Shown here: piece after piece, positions 1 to 12,801 of the stretch
Numbering within the stretch: position 1 is the first letter of the stretch
Layout: every line of letters starts with the position of its first letter
NCBI RefSeq assembly: GCF_021347895.1
Contig: NC_067119.1
Location: 10,552,534-10,616,533 of the forward strand
Length of the DNA: 64,000 nucleotides
Direction of reading: 5' to 3'
From: Acanthochromis polyacanthus
Taxonomy: Eukaryota > Chordata > Actinopteri > Pomacentridae
Notes under the pieces: model-generated
Database searches by the model: none
The model's input: only the letters and a program-made list of their open reading frames with translations
What the model was told of the DNA's origin: nothing
Translations under genes and position numbers: made by a program

Positions 1-399
1 TGTTTGCACCTATTTGTCGATATGTATGTACTTTAAATCATATTGTTGTCCTCATCAACACGGTTGCTACTTAATTTTACGACATTTCTGCGTGGCCGTA
101 AAGGAACCATGTATTACGTAGTCAGGGGTCTCTTCAAGAACCTCAACGTTCTGTTATGCTAATCAGGGTGCTAATATTAGCCAACCTTAAGTACAAAGGA
201 ATTTCGATGTTTCGCCATGAAAATTGAATTATATACCTCAGCTGCACGTAGTCCAATCTGGACCAAACTTCATTTGAGGACCCGTCCAGCGCTGCTTGCA
301 GCTTTAATTTTATTTCTTCCAGAGGGGGCCGCTGTTGTGAGAAGCTGCTGGTTCGTTCATCAACGAATCGGAAGTAGAAGAAAACGTCACACAGCAAAC
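1..399. other. mrps30 upstream region
   Basis: No gene is supported here. The reading frame of mrps30 exon 1 stays open upstream to an ATG at 217, but I take 400 as the start because homology to MRPS30 begins just after it and the upstream residues look like non-coding translation. No convincing TATA box or exon was seen. The sequence is ordinary mixed-composition DNA that presumably contains the mrps30 promoter and 5' UTR. Confidence 0.4.
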
Positions 400-3300
400 A
401 TGGCGGCCCGCACACGGCTGCCCTTGCTGTTCCCTAAAAACCTGCCTCCGTTTAGACACAAAAAGTTAGTTCACACCGAGACTGCGGTGAAGGAGCCGGC
501 GTACCCTCCGATAGTCGCCTCTCTCACGGCTAAGAGCAAATCTGCCCGGCTGCGGCAGGTGGAGGAGCAGGTTAAAAAGATCTGTGCCTCCCCGGTGCAG
601 GAGAAGCTTTCTCTCATCACTCGCATCCAGCGGAAGAAGTTCGTGGTTTATCCTCAGACATTCTCTCGAAACGCAGACAGATGGTACCAGCACTTTACCA
701 AGACCGCATACATCCCGGGCCTGCCCGAGAAATTCACCCCGGCCCCAGTGGAGCCCGTGGCCGAGGGGAGCTCACCGTCCCCCGCTGCTCTCACCGCAGT
801 GCCCGGGATCGGAGATGATGCGTTCGCGGACCTCCGCTCTCTGGTGACCCGTGTGATTTTACAGGAGCAGTGGCACATGAAGAAACGCAAACCTTTCCTG
901 TACAGACACCAGGAGCAGACGTTCGGACCTCTGCTGAGGAGCCTGGTGACTGAACTCACCCACAATCTGGGAAAATACAATCCGCTGCTGCTCCTCTCCA
1001 GTCTGGGTATGAATGATTAGTGGTGGAAAAAGCACTCAGAAAGGACAGATACCTGATTTATTTTTTAAGCAAAAACGTCAAAAAGAGCCCATTTCAGCCT
1101 CCTAGAATTGATTATTTTGTCCATTTTTGTTTCATACTATATCAAACTGAATATTTTCAGAATGTTGGTTGAACAAATTAAGACATTTGAACACATCATC
1201 TTGGTCTTAGAGAACCTGGGATGTCATTTTATCAATTTATTATCTAAGAAAACAATGAATAATATTATTTATGCTGTAAAATCGTTACACCTTTAACATC
1301 AAATGAATTCAGTATAAATAAAAGTTCCTTTACGTAGAATTTAATATACTATGAATCATTTTTGTTCATTGCCATAAATATTTCAGTCAACCAAAGTGGG
1401 GATAATTTCCCCTCTGTATGTTGCCACATAGCTTTTAAAATTAAACACTTTATAATTTTTTCGTTGAGTTGTTGTGCCAAATAACTGAAGTAATCTAATG
1501 TTTGTTAGTTATTTGATATGGAGTATAAAAAAAGCATAAAATGCATTTTCTGCATCAAAAATAAGCTAGGATTTCATGACAACCTGTTCTAAGCCATGTG
1601 GATCCCTTTGAGGAAATAAACATCCATAATGAAGTAATTAGTCAATTGTAGTTGCTAAATAATTAATTGTTTTAGGAATTTATAAAGCAAATTGCCCAGC
1701 ATTCGATGGTGCAAGCATCTCTACATTGAGGATTTGCTGCTTTTCTCCTTTCGACATGATTGTTAATTGATTAGGTTTCGTTTTTTTTCAGTTACACTGA
1801 CAAAAATTCCGGAGTCATTTTCTTATATCCTCAAAGATTACTGGATAATTACTTAGCTCTGGCCTTACATCATTCAACTGAAGTGACTGATATGTTCTTT
1901 TCAGCTAAAAAGCTTAAGATTTTTTAAATGTTTTTTTATACAACAGTCATGCAACAATACAAAGAAGAAGTCTAGAACTTAAAGTTTGCATTCAGTAGCA
2001 CCTCTCAGTACATGTTAAACACCAGACGTGTGAAGATAATAAATGAACTAGGATCCTGCAGAAGTGCTAATTTTGTTTTAAATGTTTGTTTCTTTCAGAT
2101 ATCAGTCCTCAGGTGAACTTTTACTGGAGGAGGGGACAGAGAATCATCCCAAAAGGACACCGGAGACGCCACTTAGAGCCAACCAGGTTCCAGATCGACG
2201 ACCAGCCGCTCTGCCAGATCAGAATAACTCAGCAGCTGCCTCAGGTAGAAATCATTTCTGAGCTGGAAAGATGATGAATTAACAACAGCAACACCTAAAA
2301 ATAGAAAGAAAGTTTTCAATGTGATTGAGCGTTTTTTCACAGTGTTTTAATATATTTATTCTTCCATCTGCAAAAATGTAAACTAATCCTGAAAATAGAC
2401 AGATGCAGTAAGATATCACAAAACTTGAGCTTGACACACCAGAGACTAAAAACATCCACAACATATTTATCACATTTTCCTTTCTTTTTAGGAGTTACTT
2501 TTAAATGACTTCATGGTTTAGCTCCCAGCTGTGTTACTGAATTGTTGGGTTTTAGAGCACAAAGATCTGAGATGTGCAGAATTAATAACATTCTCTCAAA
2601 ATGTGCCTCTTTTAAATGTTTTTATGCTTTCTATTCTAATATTTTTGTCTTTTTCTTGCTTTTTGTATAATATTGTTGCAGCTACAGTATATCAGTCACT
2701 TTGTAGCTTTATTTTGAAAAGTGCTGTGCAAGTATATAATGTTAAACATACACGTAATTGTGTTTTCATCTTTTTCTGTCTTCTAATTTCTCTTAGTTTA
2801 CTCCGCTGGAGGCCTCCTATGCAGCTGAAGTTCCAGAAATCACGTATGCCCCCAACCTGATGCCGCTGTTCAGAAGACAGTATGACAACAACATCTTCAC
2901 AGGTAACACAAGAGACCCGCTACGTCTCACTTCACCCTCATCACTTACTTTAGCAGTTGTTAAAATGAATTTTCAGTCTAATCTATTCGTTATGTGCTGG
3001 GTATGCAGTTACTTCTTGGTGTCATTAGGGGGCGCCAACATGCCTCTAACCTGTATTTTCTCCAAAACATCAATTATATATTCTTTTATATAGACTGTTA
3101 CTGGAAACAGCCAGTACTTTATTGTGTTGCTAGTGTAATGATGCAGGCCAATGTAGCTTTACACTTTTTTTTTTTTTTTTGTGTCCTGTATGTTCTGAGT
3201 TTCCACAGAGAAGACATGACAAACTGTTATCAATACCACAGGGGGGAAATTTGCAGTGTTACAGTAGCAAAGAGGATAGTGCAAAAAATGCATCGAGCAT

Positions 3301-5232
3301 CAGTAGAAAATAAAAATAAACAAATAATATGGATAAATACAGTTGTTATTGTAGAGATCGTGGACATTGGGATATTGCACAGATTACAATACGAGACATA
3401 TCTGTATATTTAAAAAACAATGGTATGGCAGAGAGTCCTGTATATGTAGAGATCAGTAACATGTTCTTTAACATGCAGCTGCAGGATAAAATCTGTCACA
3501 CTTGTTTCTGTGGTACCGTTCATATTAAAGCTTTCCCCTCTGTTTCGTGAACAGGCGCGAAGCTGCCAGACCCGGCATGCTACGGTCACACTCAGTTCCA
3601 CCTGGTGCCTGACAGATACCACCGAGACCGGATGGCTCGGATGCAGCAGTCCGACCAGGTGGAGGTTTTCCTGAGAGCCAACGCGCTCGCCAGCCTGTTC
3701 GCCTGGACGGGAGCTCAGGCCATGTACCAGGGTGAGCGTTCCACACAGAAAGCTTATGAAACAGTACAACTGGAACTACAGACTATTATCATTGCTCATT
3801 TTCTCAACAAGTTCGTTGGTCCATAAAATAAAAAAAATAGTAAAATATGTCAATCGAGGATTCTTCTTTAGCCCAAGATGACGTCCTCAGATGTCTTGTT
3901 TTGTCAAAAGCTAAAGATACTGAGTTTGCTGTAAGAGAGGAGTAAAGAAATCAGAAAATAATCACAACTAAGAAGCTGGAAAGAAAAAAATATTCTGACT
4001 GTTATGCTTAAAAATTACTCGAACTTAGTAATCAATTGTCAAAATAATAGCTGAAAACTCCTTGATTAATCATTAGACCTATGATACAGTACTTCATTCC
4101 TAATGTAAGTGGTTGTTGATTTACTTTCTCTTTTCCTTGTGCCAAAGACAGAATCTCAGCTCTGAAGGGCTGTCAAACATGCTTTTCATCTTGTTTTCAC
4201 TGACTGACACCTAAAAATGACATTTTCTGCTTTTGAACCTCTTAAAATTTTATAGTAGAGTAACTCCAAAAGAGTACAGGGACTTATTTGCCCTTTCAAG
4301 CTTTCTGCTTTACTTTAACATCCTCACGAAAAAGTGGAATCATGAGGAAAAAGTTAATAGACACAAAATGTGATTCAAAACAGGAAAACTCAGCAACAAC
4401 TGATTTTTATCTGGAGTCAGTTTCTAAACATTTTAGATGAAGCTTTAGTTATCAAACTGCATTTTAGCAGAACAGTGACAGAAACACCATGATATATTGT
4501 CTTACATATATTGTTATGTACACTACTGCTCAAAAGTTTGGGTTCACCCAGGCAATGCCATGTTTTCCATGAAAACTCACACTTTTATTCATGTTCTGAC
4601 AATTGCACAAGGGGTTTCTAATCATCAATGAGCCTTTCAACACCATTAGCTAACACAATGTAGCATTAGAACACAGGAGTGAAAATGTTCCTCTGTACCC
4701 CTATGGAGGTATTCCATTAAAAATCAGCTGTTTCCAGCTACAATAGTCGTTTACCACATTAACAATGTCTCGACTGTATTTCTGATGCATTTAATGTTAT
4801 CTTTATTGAAAAAACTGTTTTTCTTTTAAAAAATAAGGACATATCTAAGTCACCCCAAACCGTTGATTTGTAGTATATATTACTATTCTATTATGCTGTC
4901 TACATTTGGCGAGGTTAATGTTAATATTTGTTAGTCCTAGCTGGTTTTCATGCCTTCTTCTCACCTCTGCAGGTTTCTGGAACCACGAGGACGTCACCAG
5001 GCCCTTCGTGTCTCAGGCCGTGATCACCGACGGTCACTTCTTCTCCTTCTTCTGCTACCAGCTCAACACAGTGGCGCTCTCTGTGGAGACTGACGCCAAC
5101 AACCCCAGAAAAAACCTCCTGTGGGGCACAGAGAGCCTCCGACTCTACGACAGCGTGCAGGATGGAGAGGTGGTGGGCCTGAACGACGACGTCCTCAAGC
5201 TGCTGGTTCAGTTCCTCATGAACCAGCCGTAG
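400..5232 (+). CDS. mrps30: Mitochondrial ribosomal protein S30 (mL65), five exons
   Basis: This encodes a 431-aa mitoribosomal protein (PDCD9 family; mL65 in large-subunit nomenclature) that acts in mitochondrial translation. Coding exons are 400-1006, 2099-2244, 2797-2902, 3555-3731 and 4973-5232. All junctions are GT-AG and the phases close without a gap. Recognisable family blocks are [10 protein letters not shown] and [12 protein letters not shown] in exon 1, [18 protein letters not shown] in exon 2, RRQYDNNIF in exon 3, [19 protein letters not shown] in exon 4 and [12 protein letters not shown] with FFCYQLNT in exon 5. The length is close to the human protein (439 aa). The amino terminus is basic, as expected for a mitochondrial import sequence. 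Intron 4 holds a Tc1-type MITE. The gene is tail to tail with emb, about 1.5 kb between stop codons. The identification is very secure; the exact start is less so. Confidence 0.96.
4519..4876. mobile_element. Tc1/mariner-type MITE in mrps30 intron 4
   Basis: The left end after a TA reads CACTACTGCTCAAAAGTTTG. The right end contains the complementary CACCCCAAACCG and a degenerate TACTACAA-like terminus before another TA. These ends match the terminal repeats of a common fish Tc1-type family. There is no coding capacity. The element is old, since its right terminus is eroded. Confidence 0.6.
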
Positions 5233-6148
5233 AGTTGTTCAGGGGTTAAATGTCTGTTATCCAAAGGGATGAAGCATGCAAGAATTCAAGAGAAAGGGCG
5301 GGACGTGAGGGAGTTTGGTCAGACTGTACAAAATGTAATGTTAAAAAAAAAGCATAATAATGTGCGTCAAACAATAACACTGCACACATACATGCTTGAT
5401 TATTATAGAGCTTCTGAAAGGTCACACTGGGGAATTCTGCAGACCGCTCGAAAAATGAGTAAGTGAGCAGACTGTATTGATTCTGTCCAGTTGTAATACA
5501 CTATGCTCTACTAGTACAGAGATGTGAAGCATTTGGTGCTCAGTGCTTATTCAAAAAGGCCCATCTGACAGTATCCAGCTGCAGGTTTTGAGCACAGCTG
5601 TGGATAATTTTATGTTTTTGTCCATAACATCAGCTTTTCTTTTGGTTAAATCTGTTTCCATGAATATCTAAAACTAACCGAAGCTGCGATTCTTCTGTGA
5701 CACCACAGGATATCAACAGTAAAGTAGCTTTAATGCAGCAATCAGCCAGTAATAGTCTGTTTTTTTGTTTTCTTTTAAATGCAAAAGTGCAGGTTTGTGC
5801 CTGAGCTGCCACAGCTGAGGATGTACTGACTCTCTCTGTGGTCACAACTGTGCTGCAAAGTATTGTACTGCTGTATAGATCAGTCTTTCTCTGTGGGACA
5901 GATGTTGTGAGGTAAATTAGAGAGAAAAAAAATCACCACTGTGACCTTTCAGGGCTCTGCAGATCATTATTTTGCTGGTTGTATTTATGAAAAATAAAAT
6001 CATTCTGTAAAGATTTAAGTGTATTTGTCCGAGCTTACCGCTACAATATGAGTATTAGCGAGTTATCTTAAAATCCACTCATTTAGCGCTGCACTCCTGT
6101 GAAGTCATTGCACAGTTACTGAAGCACACGTAATGAATTATGTGCAAT
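5233..6148. other. 3' UTRs of converging mrps30 and emb
   Basis: This is AT-rich non-coding DNA after the mrps30 stop codon. A canonical AATAAA at 5993-5998 (+ strand) would give an mrps30 3' UTR of about 780 nt. No other gene is seen. Confidence 0.5.
5993..5998 (+). terminator. mrps30: Candidate mrps30 polyadenylation signal
   Basis: Canonical AATAAA about 760 nt downstream of the stop codon on the same strand. It is the best hexamer that I see before the converging emb gene. Confidence 0.5.
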
Positions 6149-6154
6149 TTTATT
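6149..6154 (-). terminator. emb: Candidate emb polyadenylation signal
   Basis: TTTATT on the plus strand reads AATAAA on the minus strand, about 590 nt past the emb stop codon. The two converging genes would then have poly(A) signals about 155 bp apart without overlapping. Confidence 0.45.
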
Positions 6155-6742
6155 CTGCCTGTTTGCATACACAGTGTAGATTGAAGCCACTTTTACACAA
6201 ACATCTGCATATATGAGGGTATATCTTGAATACAAACACACATTGCTGTAAGGACAAACTCTAAAAAGTGACCAAAAGTCAGTTCAAGCACAGTGAATGG
6301 TTTGTTGATTACTTTTTGAGAGTGTAAGGCACTGCTCAGGAGCCACAATGCGGAAAACAGCAGCAGGAAGGACGACTTGAGGTTTAAGTTTCTGCAGAAA
6401 GAAGAAAAGCACACGTCCGTTTTGACAGAAGTAGCACAGACAAAGTGATGCTTGAAGTCAAACATGATCTCGGTTTCTCCACAGGAAGTGAGGAAATGCA
6501 GGGTGTGAAACTAACAGAGTGAAAAATAAAAACCCAGTCTTCAGGTGAAATGAAGACCAACAGAAAGATTGTACCTGAAACAAAAGGGAATGTTGCTTAA
6601 GTGGTGGTGAAAATATTTGGATTACAATAGACGATATATTCCCAAAATAAGTGAATAAATATTGCTTTAAAATTATCATTCACATTGGAAAATGAGCATT
6701 TTAAAGAAGCTTTAATCTGCTGGATTTCGGCCTTTGCAGTCT

Positions 6743-9700
6743 TTAAACTTTGCGTTGTCTCATTGAAGAACTTCCCTCTGTTGCATTATAGTCGCCCTGC
6801 GGCCTGAAGAAGACAGAAAAAGTCATTAATTCCTCGTGCAAACCTGCAAATATACAAATCAGACCTTTTCCATTGTACTTACATGTTCTTTTGGTCGGCA
6901 GTGGTCCCATCTCCTGAGAATAAGGCAGATAATGACACGTTTATTTCAATCAGAGGCTCAACAGTCAGACAAAAAATACTGTTAGTGAATGTATATAAAA
7001 TAAAATGATGCACAAGATATTTAGAATATCTTCATGTAATGGCACATTTCTTGAGTTTGAATGAAAAAACATGGATTTACTGAATCGTTGGATTACTGCA
7101 GTCTAACTACCTGTTGTGACCTTTTTCTTGGACTGACTCTTCTCATAGAGTAGAATGGCAGCGACCAGGACGACAACTTCCACCATGATGACTATGAACG
7201 GCTTCAGGGGCTCCATGAAGGCGATGACCTTCATCACAGGTGGAGGAAAGATTCAGATTTTTCGCTTATGTGAAAAAAAAACTTACTTGCAAGTAAATTC
7301 TATATTAACCTTAACTTAAAAAGAAGCATATAAGGTTGCAGAATGTCTCGGCAGTGGCGTTATCAAAATGTAATCACTGTGGAAGGAGCTATTAGAAGTG
7401 AAGAGAGCTTTAACGGCTGTATACAGTAACACCGAGCATTCATTCCCACAGAGCCTAGAAAAAAGTGTTCATGCCTCTTGGAAGTTTTCCCTTTTTGTTG
7501 CTTTCTAACATTGGACCATGGTCAATTTAATTAGGCCTTTTTGGACAAGAAGTAGCAAAAAAGACTCTTTCATGCCAGAGTGATAGCAGAAATATCTTCT
7601 TCAAAGTAATATCAATTGCTTAAAAATATAAAATGTAATATAAATTATTGCAAAAGCATTCATCCTTGTCAAGTCAGCATTTAGCAGATGCACCTTTGGC
7701 CACAATTAAAGCAGTAAGTGTGTGTGGATATGCTTAAATCAGCCTTGGGCATCTGAACAGCAATTTTACTCATTTGTTCTTTGTAAAACTGCTCAAGTTC
7801 TGTCAGGTTATGACCTTTACAGGAGTTATGAGTGTCTTGGTGGCCTCTCTTTTTTCTTTCTTGCACTAATTTTTTCAGAATGGCAGATTTAAATGTGTCA
7901 TATTTCTTCTATTTCTTGATTTATTATTTAACTGCACTGGATATTCATTGACTTGGAAATTTTCATGTACCCATCCCCTTAATTATGCTTTTCAGTGAAT
8001 TGGAGTGTTTTTTTGTCTTCATGGTGTGGTTATAACCGAGAGTACCGATTCACCAGTGACTGGACCTTCCAGTTACAGGTGTCTTTATACTGCAATCACT
8101 TCAGGTACATTCACTGCACTAATCTCCATTTTACTAACTGTGTGACTTCTAGGACCTCCTGGGCTGAATTAGATGAGTCACTTTAAAGGGAGTCAAAATT
8201 TATGCAATGATTTATTTTACATTTTTTTATGAATTTACATGATTTTGTAGAAATCTGCTTTCACTTTGACAAGAAAGAGTCTTTTTTGTAAATTCTTGTC
8301 ATGAAATCCTAATTACATTGACCATGATTCAATAATGAAAAACAATGTAGGGGACAATAACCATCTCTTTTGGTCAATCTGCTACAACTCAAACATCTAA
8401 AACATGAGGAAGCACAGTTTATATGTGAGGTGTAAAGATAAAAAAGTTCAGAAATGCTATTAAGTCTTTGACAACTGCTGTTGAAGCAGTTGTCTCAAGA
8501 TCTTGGCAATTCAGAAATATAAAAATTTTTTTGAATGTTGCAAGAAGTAGTATCTAACATAGCAGAGTATTTCTGCAAATGCATTTAGGCTTCAAAACTC
8601 ATCCTTAGCTGACCTTCAACTCCACATGGCTCATCGTGGTGCCGATGGCGTACACGGCACCGCAGGAATACAAGCCGGAGTCGGCCTCCGTCAGGTTGTT
8701 CACCACCAGCCTAGTCTCAGTCTTCTCCTCTTTGTTTTTGATTTCATAGCGGTGAGGCTCCACAGTAACATTGATCTGCTCCTACAGGACAACATGGGAC
8801 AAGAGTTTAAATGACGAGCTGCGTCTGTTTGTGTCAGCCATTTCACACAGAAAAAAAAGAAAACAAAACACAATATGTGACAATTTTGATTTGATTAACT
8901 GAAATACGACACAATAATATAGCACTGAAACTCAAATGTATGAAAACACACATTCTGCCATGACACCAACAATGAATAAAAAAGCCCAGCACCACTGGTT
9001 AAGTTCAGTTTTGAAGTACTGGTGCTTAATTTTCGATTTCTGTTACTATATACCTATACTTCACTACATTTCAGATGAAAATATTGCATTTATCCCACTA
9101 CATTTATCTGTAGTTACTAGTTCCGACAAATGCAGAATACATAATTAACTTTCAAAATACGTTGCATTACTGGTGGTAAAAACATTCAATTTTGCACAAC
9201 TTTCACTACTTACAACAGTGAAATTCTATTTTTACATGAATGCATCCTCAGCAATAATCCTATATCACTCTCATGAGTTATATTTTGAATAACAGTTCCA
9301 CCAGTGTGTTTACATCGTCTCCCTGTTAATTCAACTTCAATGACTTCTTCCACCTCTGCATTGCGTACCTGCACAGGTGTTTACATGAACTATACTGTGA
9401 TAAAGTGAGATCAAACTTGTACAAGTGTTGATAAATTGCTCAACTCCAAACAGTAAAGAGGTCAAATGAGCCAGATAAGAGAACATACCATGAGTGTGAC
9501 TTTAGCAACGTGAGCAGATTTGTTTACACACTGATATGCTATTCATAGGTATAATGGAATAACCTTGGCAATGAAGCAAATTCAGAAGTGACCTGTGACA
9601 CAAATCATATTTTAAGCCACATAAAGACAAGTTCTGAGCAGCTCTTCACCTTTTCCGTCCCGTTGTGTCTATACCAGTTCCAGGTGTTGGGCTTTGGCTT

Positions 9701-12700
9701 CTTGTCGTCCATTTTACATGTGAGCACTGCAGAATCTCCCATGTAGCTGATGATTGGTTTGTCTCGCACTTCACCAATCTGTGGAACTGAAGGAAAAGAG
9801 CGAGATACGATGCTGACAACTGCAGACAAAACAAATTTTGTCTGATAATGTGCAATGTCACGCAGGTAATTACAAATACAACTTATATGAAAGGATTGGT
9901 TCCTTACTTGCCACAATGAATACAATTTTTGCTTCATTTCCAAACACACAGGAGTAATTTCCCAGGTTCTCTTCACTCACAATGCTGAACCTGCAAAGCA
10001 AAAATAGATCAGAAGTTTTAGTCAGATAAACATCATTAGATTGGAGTATTTTTTTCCCATCAAAAGTACACCTATAGCTAAAATATAAGAGATAAAAGTC
10101 TGATGCATGTTCATGTAAAAAAAAGAATTGCAATTGTAGATATGTCCTGAATAATAAAAGGCAATTTTGAGACATCAAAGAGTGGGGATAAAAGCTCTCA
10201 AGTTGCAGAGACTAAACATTAAAAACATACATGCAATTTCTAAAATTAGATATGTACACATTGTTAAATATTGTTGCAAATCATGTGCACAATTTGATCT
10301 ATGAGACAATACTAGGGCTGATAGAAATGCTTTTTCTGAGAATAAATGATCAAATGTACACATAAAGTACTCACACTTGTTTGATATTATACTGTCCATT
10401 GTGGAACTGCACTGAGAGCTGACTGTTCTGAATTTCCTCCCCGTCTTTTGTCCAGTAGCTGGTTATGTTTGGCAGTTTGTTCTGATTGCCAGTCCATGTG
10501 CACTCCAGCGTCAGATTGACAGGATTTACCAGTTCGATTTTCTCAGTGTGACTTTCACCTGTGTGGAGCGTCGTAGAGAGGTTTCAGACTAAGAGATCAA
10601 ATCATGGTCAGCATTATCTGAAAAACATCTATTTCTGCCATAACACCACTTTTTCCAAAAAGTGGTCAAAATTGAATCACTTAGCAAATTTACAGAAGCA
10701 GCTGGGCTGAAAAAAAAAACAAAATATGCTGACAAATGTAAAACACTGTGACGGACTGATGTTTGAAGGCTGCTACCTTTAAGGACGATGCTTCTTACAT
10801 CTGTTTTCAGAGGAGTGATGGGAGCCAGCGGTGGCTGTGTTGAACTCGATGCCTCTGAAGTGAGGAGGAATAAATGTAGAAACACACAGAAAGTCGACAT
10901 GCACGTCATTACATCTTCTGGAAAAAGTTGTGTAGGTGTTTGCTCAGGGTGTTATTGGTTGTTGCTAAGATGTTGCTGTGTGGTTGCTAGGCCAACCAAA
11001 AGTTGGTTACCAGGATTCTGATTAAACCCCAAAAACGACTCATCTCAGCGTGTCAAGTTTTTCCATGAAAATGATCCCTTTCTGCTGTAAATTGACTAAA
11101 ATGAAACTCTACACGGTTGCTTCCTTTCGTAAGCGAGGACCACACCATCAAGTTGAAGCTTGATTGTTTTTTGGATGCAAATGAATGTTATTGTTGGTGA
11201 GTTGAGCTGATGAGTTGTGGGGAAAAGCTTCGTTGGGTATCAGCAGCGGTTCCTAGACCCCCTAGGAAATGGAAAAGACAGGAAGAGGAGGCGGAAGTAA
11301 AGAGAGGGTGGGTGGGGAGGGCAATGCTGTTGAGGTTTTAGCTAATAATCTCTTGTTTTAACTGCAGTAAAATCAATAGTTTATTTCTGTAATTTAATTA
11401 TAAAGAATATAAACCTCTAAATTAGTCAGCTCTCTCCCATGTAGTACAGTAAAACAAACTTGGTTTATGTAAGCTATGCAATATGTAACTGATACCAGCA
11501 GATCCTCATGCACTAGTTTCTGTTATGGTAGATTTCAATACTCTTACCAGTAATAAGCAGCCAATACTAGCATGTCCTGATAGGTAACAAACTTTAAGAT
11601 GCCGAGATGTAACACAGCATTAGATACCTGCAGCTCTGCATCAGATTTCCTCACTCTACAAATTCGTGATTATTATTTCTTGTAGTTATAAAACTGTGGT
11701 CTTTTATATAATTTTCTAAACAGCAAAACTCTGTCAGACCATTTTTTCTGGTCTTCTGGAAGTAGAGCATGAGGAGTCACATATAGGAAACCTTCAACTG
11801 AATCTGTAGGAATAGTTTCAAAATATATATTTTTTAAAAATATATTAGGGTTAGAATACGATGCTATGGTTAGAATCACTATTGGCCACCCCCGGTCCCC
11901 ACTAGGTTCTGCCCCTGCGATTAACCTTCAGTTGAAGCTTCTCGTGGGTGCTGTGAGGTTGTGGTATTTAGATGTTAGCTAGGAGGTTGTTCCTGCTGTT
12001 CAAATATTTCCAGACTATTTCTGGTAAATATGATTCTGTATAAGGTGGGGTAGTTCAGGGTGTCGCTGGTTGCTGCTCTGGTGATGCCATAGGCTTAATA
12101 TGCGTTTAAAATTAAAAGAAAAAAAGAAAAAAAACGCCGTTAAACCGACTGAAAACACATTAAAAAAAGCCTGTTGATGAATACAAAAATATCTAATGGA
12201 CATGATCAAATATAGTAAAAGCCTGTGATGGTGAATTACCAGCACATGGTTTTATTTACAGAAGCACACTATAAATATGTTTGTGATATCTGCAACAGCT
12301 AGATAAAAACCGCTTATAAGATATCTTCCCCCCCCCCCCCCCCTCCCCCTTTCTCTTCTGGACACTGATGTAATTGTTCAATTTTGTACATAAAAATGAA
12401 CAAAGAGATAGAGAATAGATAGTTTTAGTGTCCCATGAAAGGGTCTGGGAGGATTTTCCACTCACGAGGGGTGAAAAATACTTTTGGGAGACATTTCAAA
12501 GGAGCAAAATAACGACAACAAGCACTGATCACAAAACCCAAGACATATTCTTCTATCCCTCACAAGGTTACAGGAACATTTTAGTGGGAATAAAAGAAGA
12601 ACAAAGCTTCAACACGAGCACATATCACAGAATTGAACCCAAATTTCATTTACTTGTATTGATGTGTCTGCAGGAGACGAGAAGCAGGAGGATCTGAGAG

Positions 12701-12726
12701 GAGAGCTGCTTCCAGGAGGCCGACAT
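6743..12726 (-). CDS. emb: Embigin, two-Ig transmembrane glycoprotein, nine exons
   Basis: Embigin belongs to the basigin/neuroplastin family. It is a surface glycoprotein and a partner of monocarboxylate transporters. Coding exons on the minus strand are 12654-12726, 10777-10854, 10375-10558, 9908-9990, 9650-9786, 8614-8781, 7111-7228, 6883-6913 and 6743-6803, which give 310 aa with consistent phases. Residues 1-19 are a signal peptide with an ILLLLV core. Ig domain 1 (about 51-139) has LTLECTWTG and NLGNYSCVFG; Ig domain 2 (about 140-241) has SAVLTCKMDD, NWYRHNG and ADSGLYSCGAVY. The membrane helix at 252-269 carries the family's buried glutamate (E258 in FIVIMVEVVVLV). A basic cytoplasmic tail follows (KSQSKKK). 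A large inserted element ends 67 bp upstream of the start codon. An out-of-frame upstream ATG lies 49 nt before the chosen ATG, which was picked because it joins a signal peptide in phase to exon 2. Confidence 0.93.
7447..8375. mobile_element. Tc1/mariner-like non-autonomous element in emb intron 6
   Basis: The segments at about 7490-7690 and 8165-8370 are inverted copies of each other. For example, ATGGTCAATTTAATTAGG on the left is matched by ATGGTCAATGTAATTAGG in reverse complement on the right, followed by a shared AAAAAAGACTCTTTC. Together they form roughly 200-bp terminal inverted repeats round about 0.5 kb of internal sequence. No intact transposase is present. The exact ends and target duplication are not clear. 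Confidence 0.6.
9000..9155. repeat. Degenerate fish interspersed repeat in emb intron 5
   Basis: The segment reading CACTACATTTCAG, CCCACTACATTTATCTG and TAGTTACTAGTT resembles a very common teleost repeat, other parts of which appear at 30.4-30.8 kb. The family is recognised by eye only; the boundaries are uncertain. Confidence 0.4.
12328..12350 (+). repeat. Poly-C tract
   Basis: A run of about 16 C residues followed by TCCCCC, within emb intron 1. It is a simple-sequence tract, relevant to sequencing error. Confidence 0.9.
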
Positions 12727-12793
12727 GGTTCTTATCCTTCTGTCCTGACTGAGAGCAGGTTCCTCTCTGCTGCATCGTCTCACAGCCCTCCTC

Positions 12794-12801
12794 ACTCACA
12801 C
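12794..12801. other. Left target-site duplication
   Basis: ACTCACAC, directly abutting the left terminal ACTGCGGTC. It is identical to 26203-26210 and lies 67 bp upstream of the emb ATG. Confidence 0.85.

Noticed and set aside
217..399. In-frame N-terminal extension of mrps30 from an ATG at 217
   Set aside because: The extra 61 residues do not resemble MRPS30 and the ATG at 400 gives the expected length and a basic import-like start.
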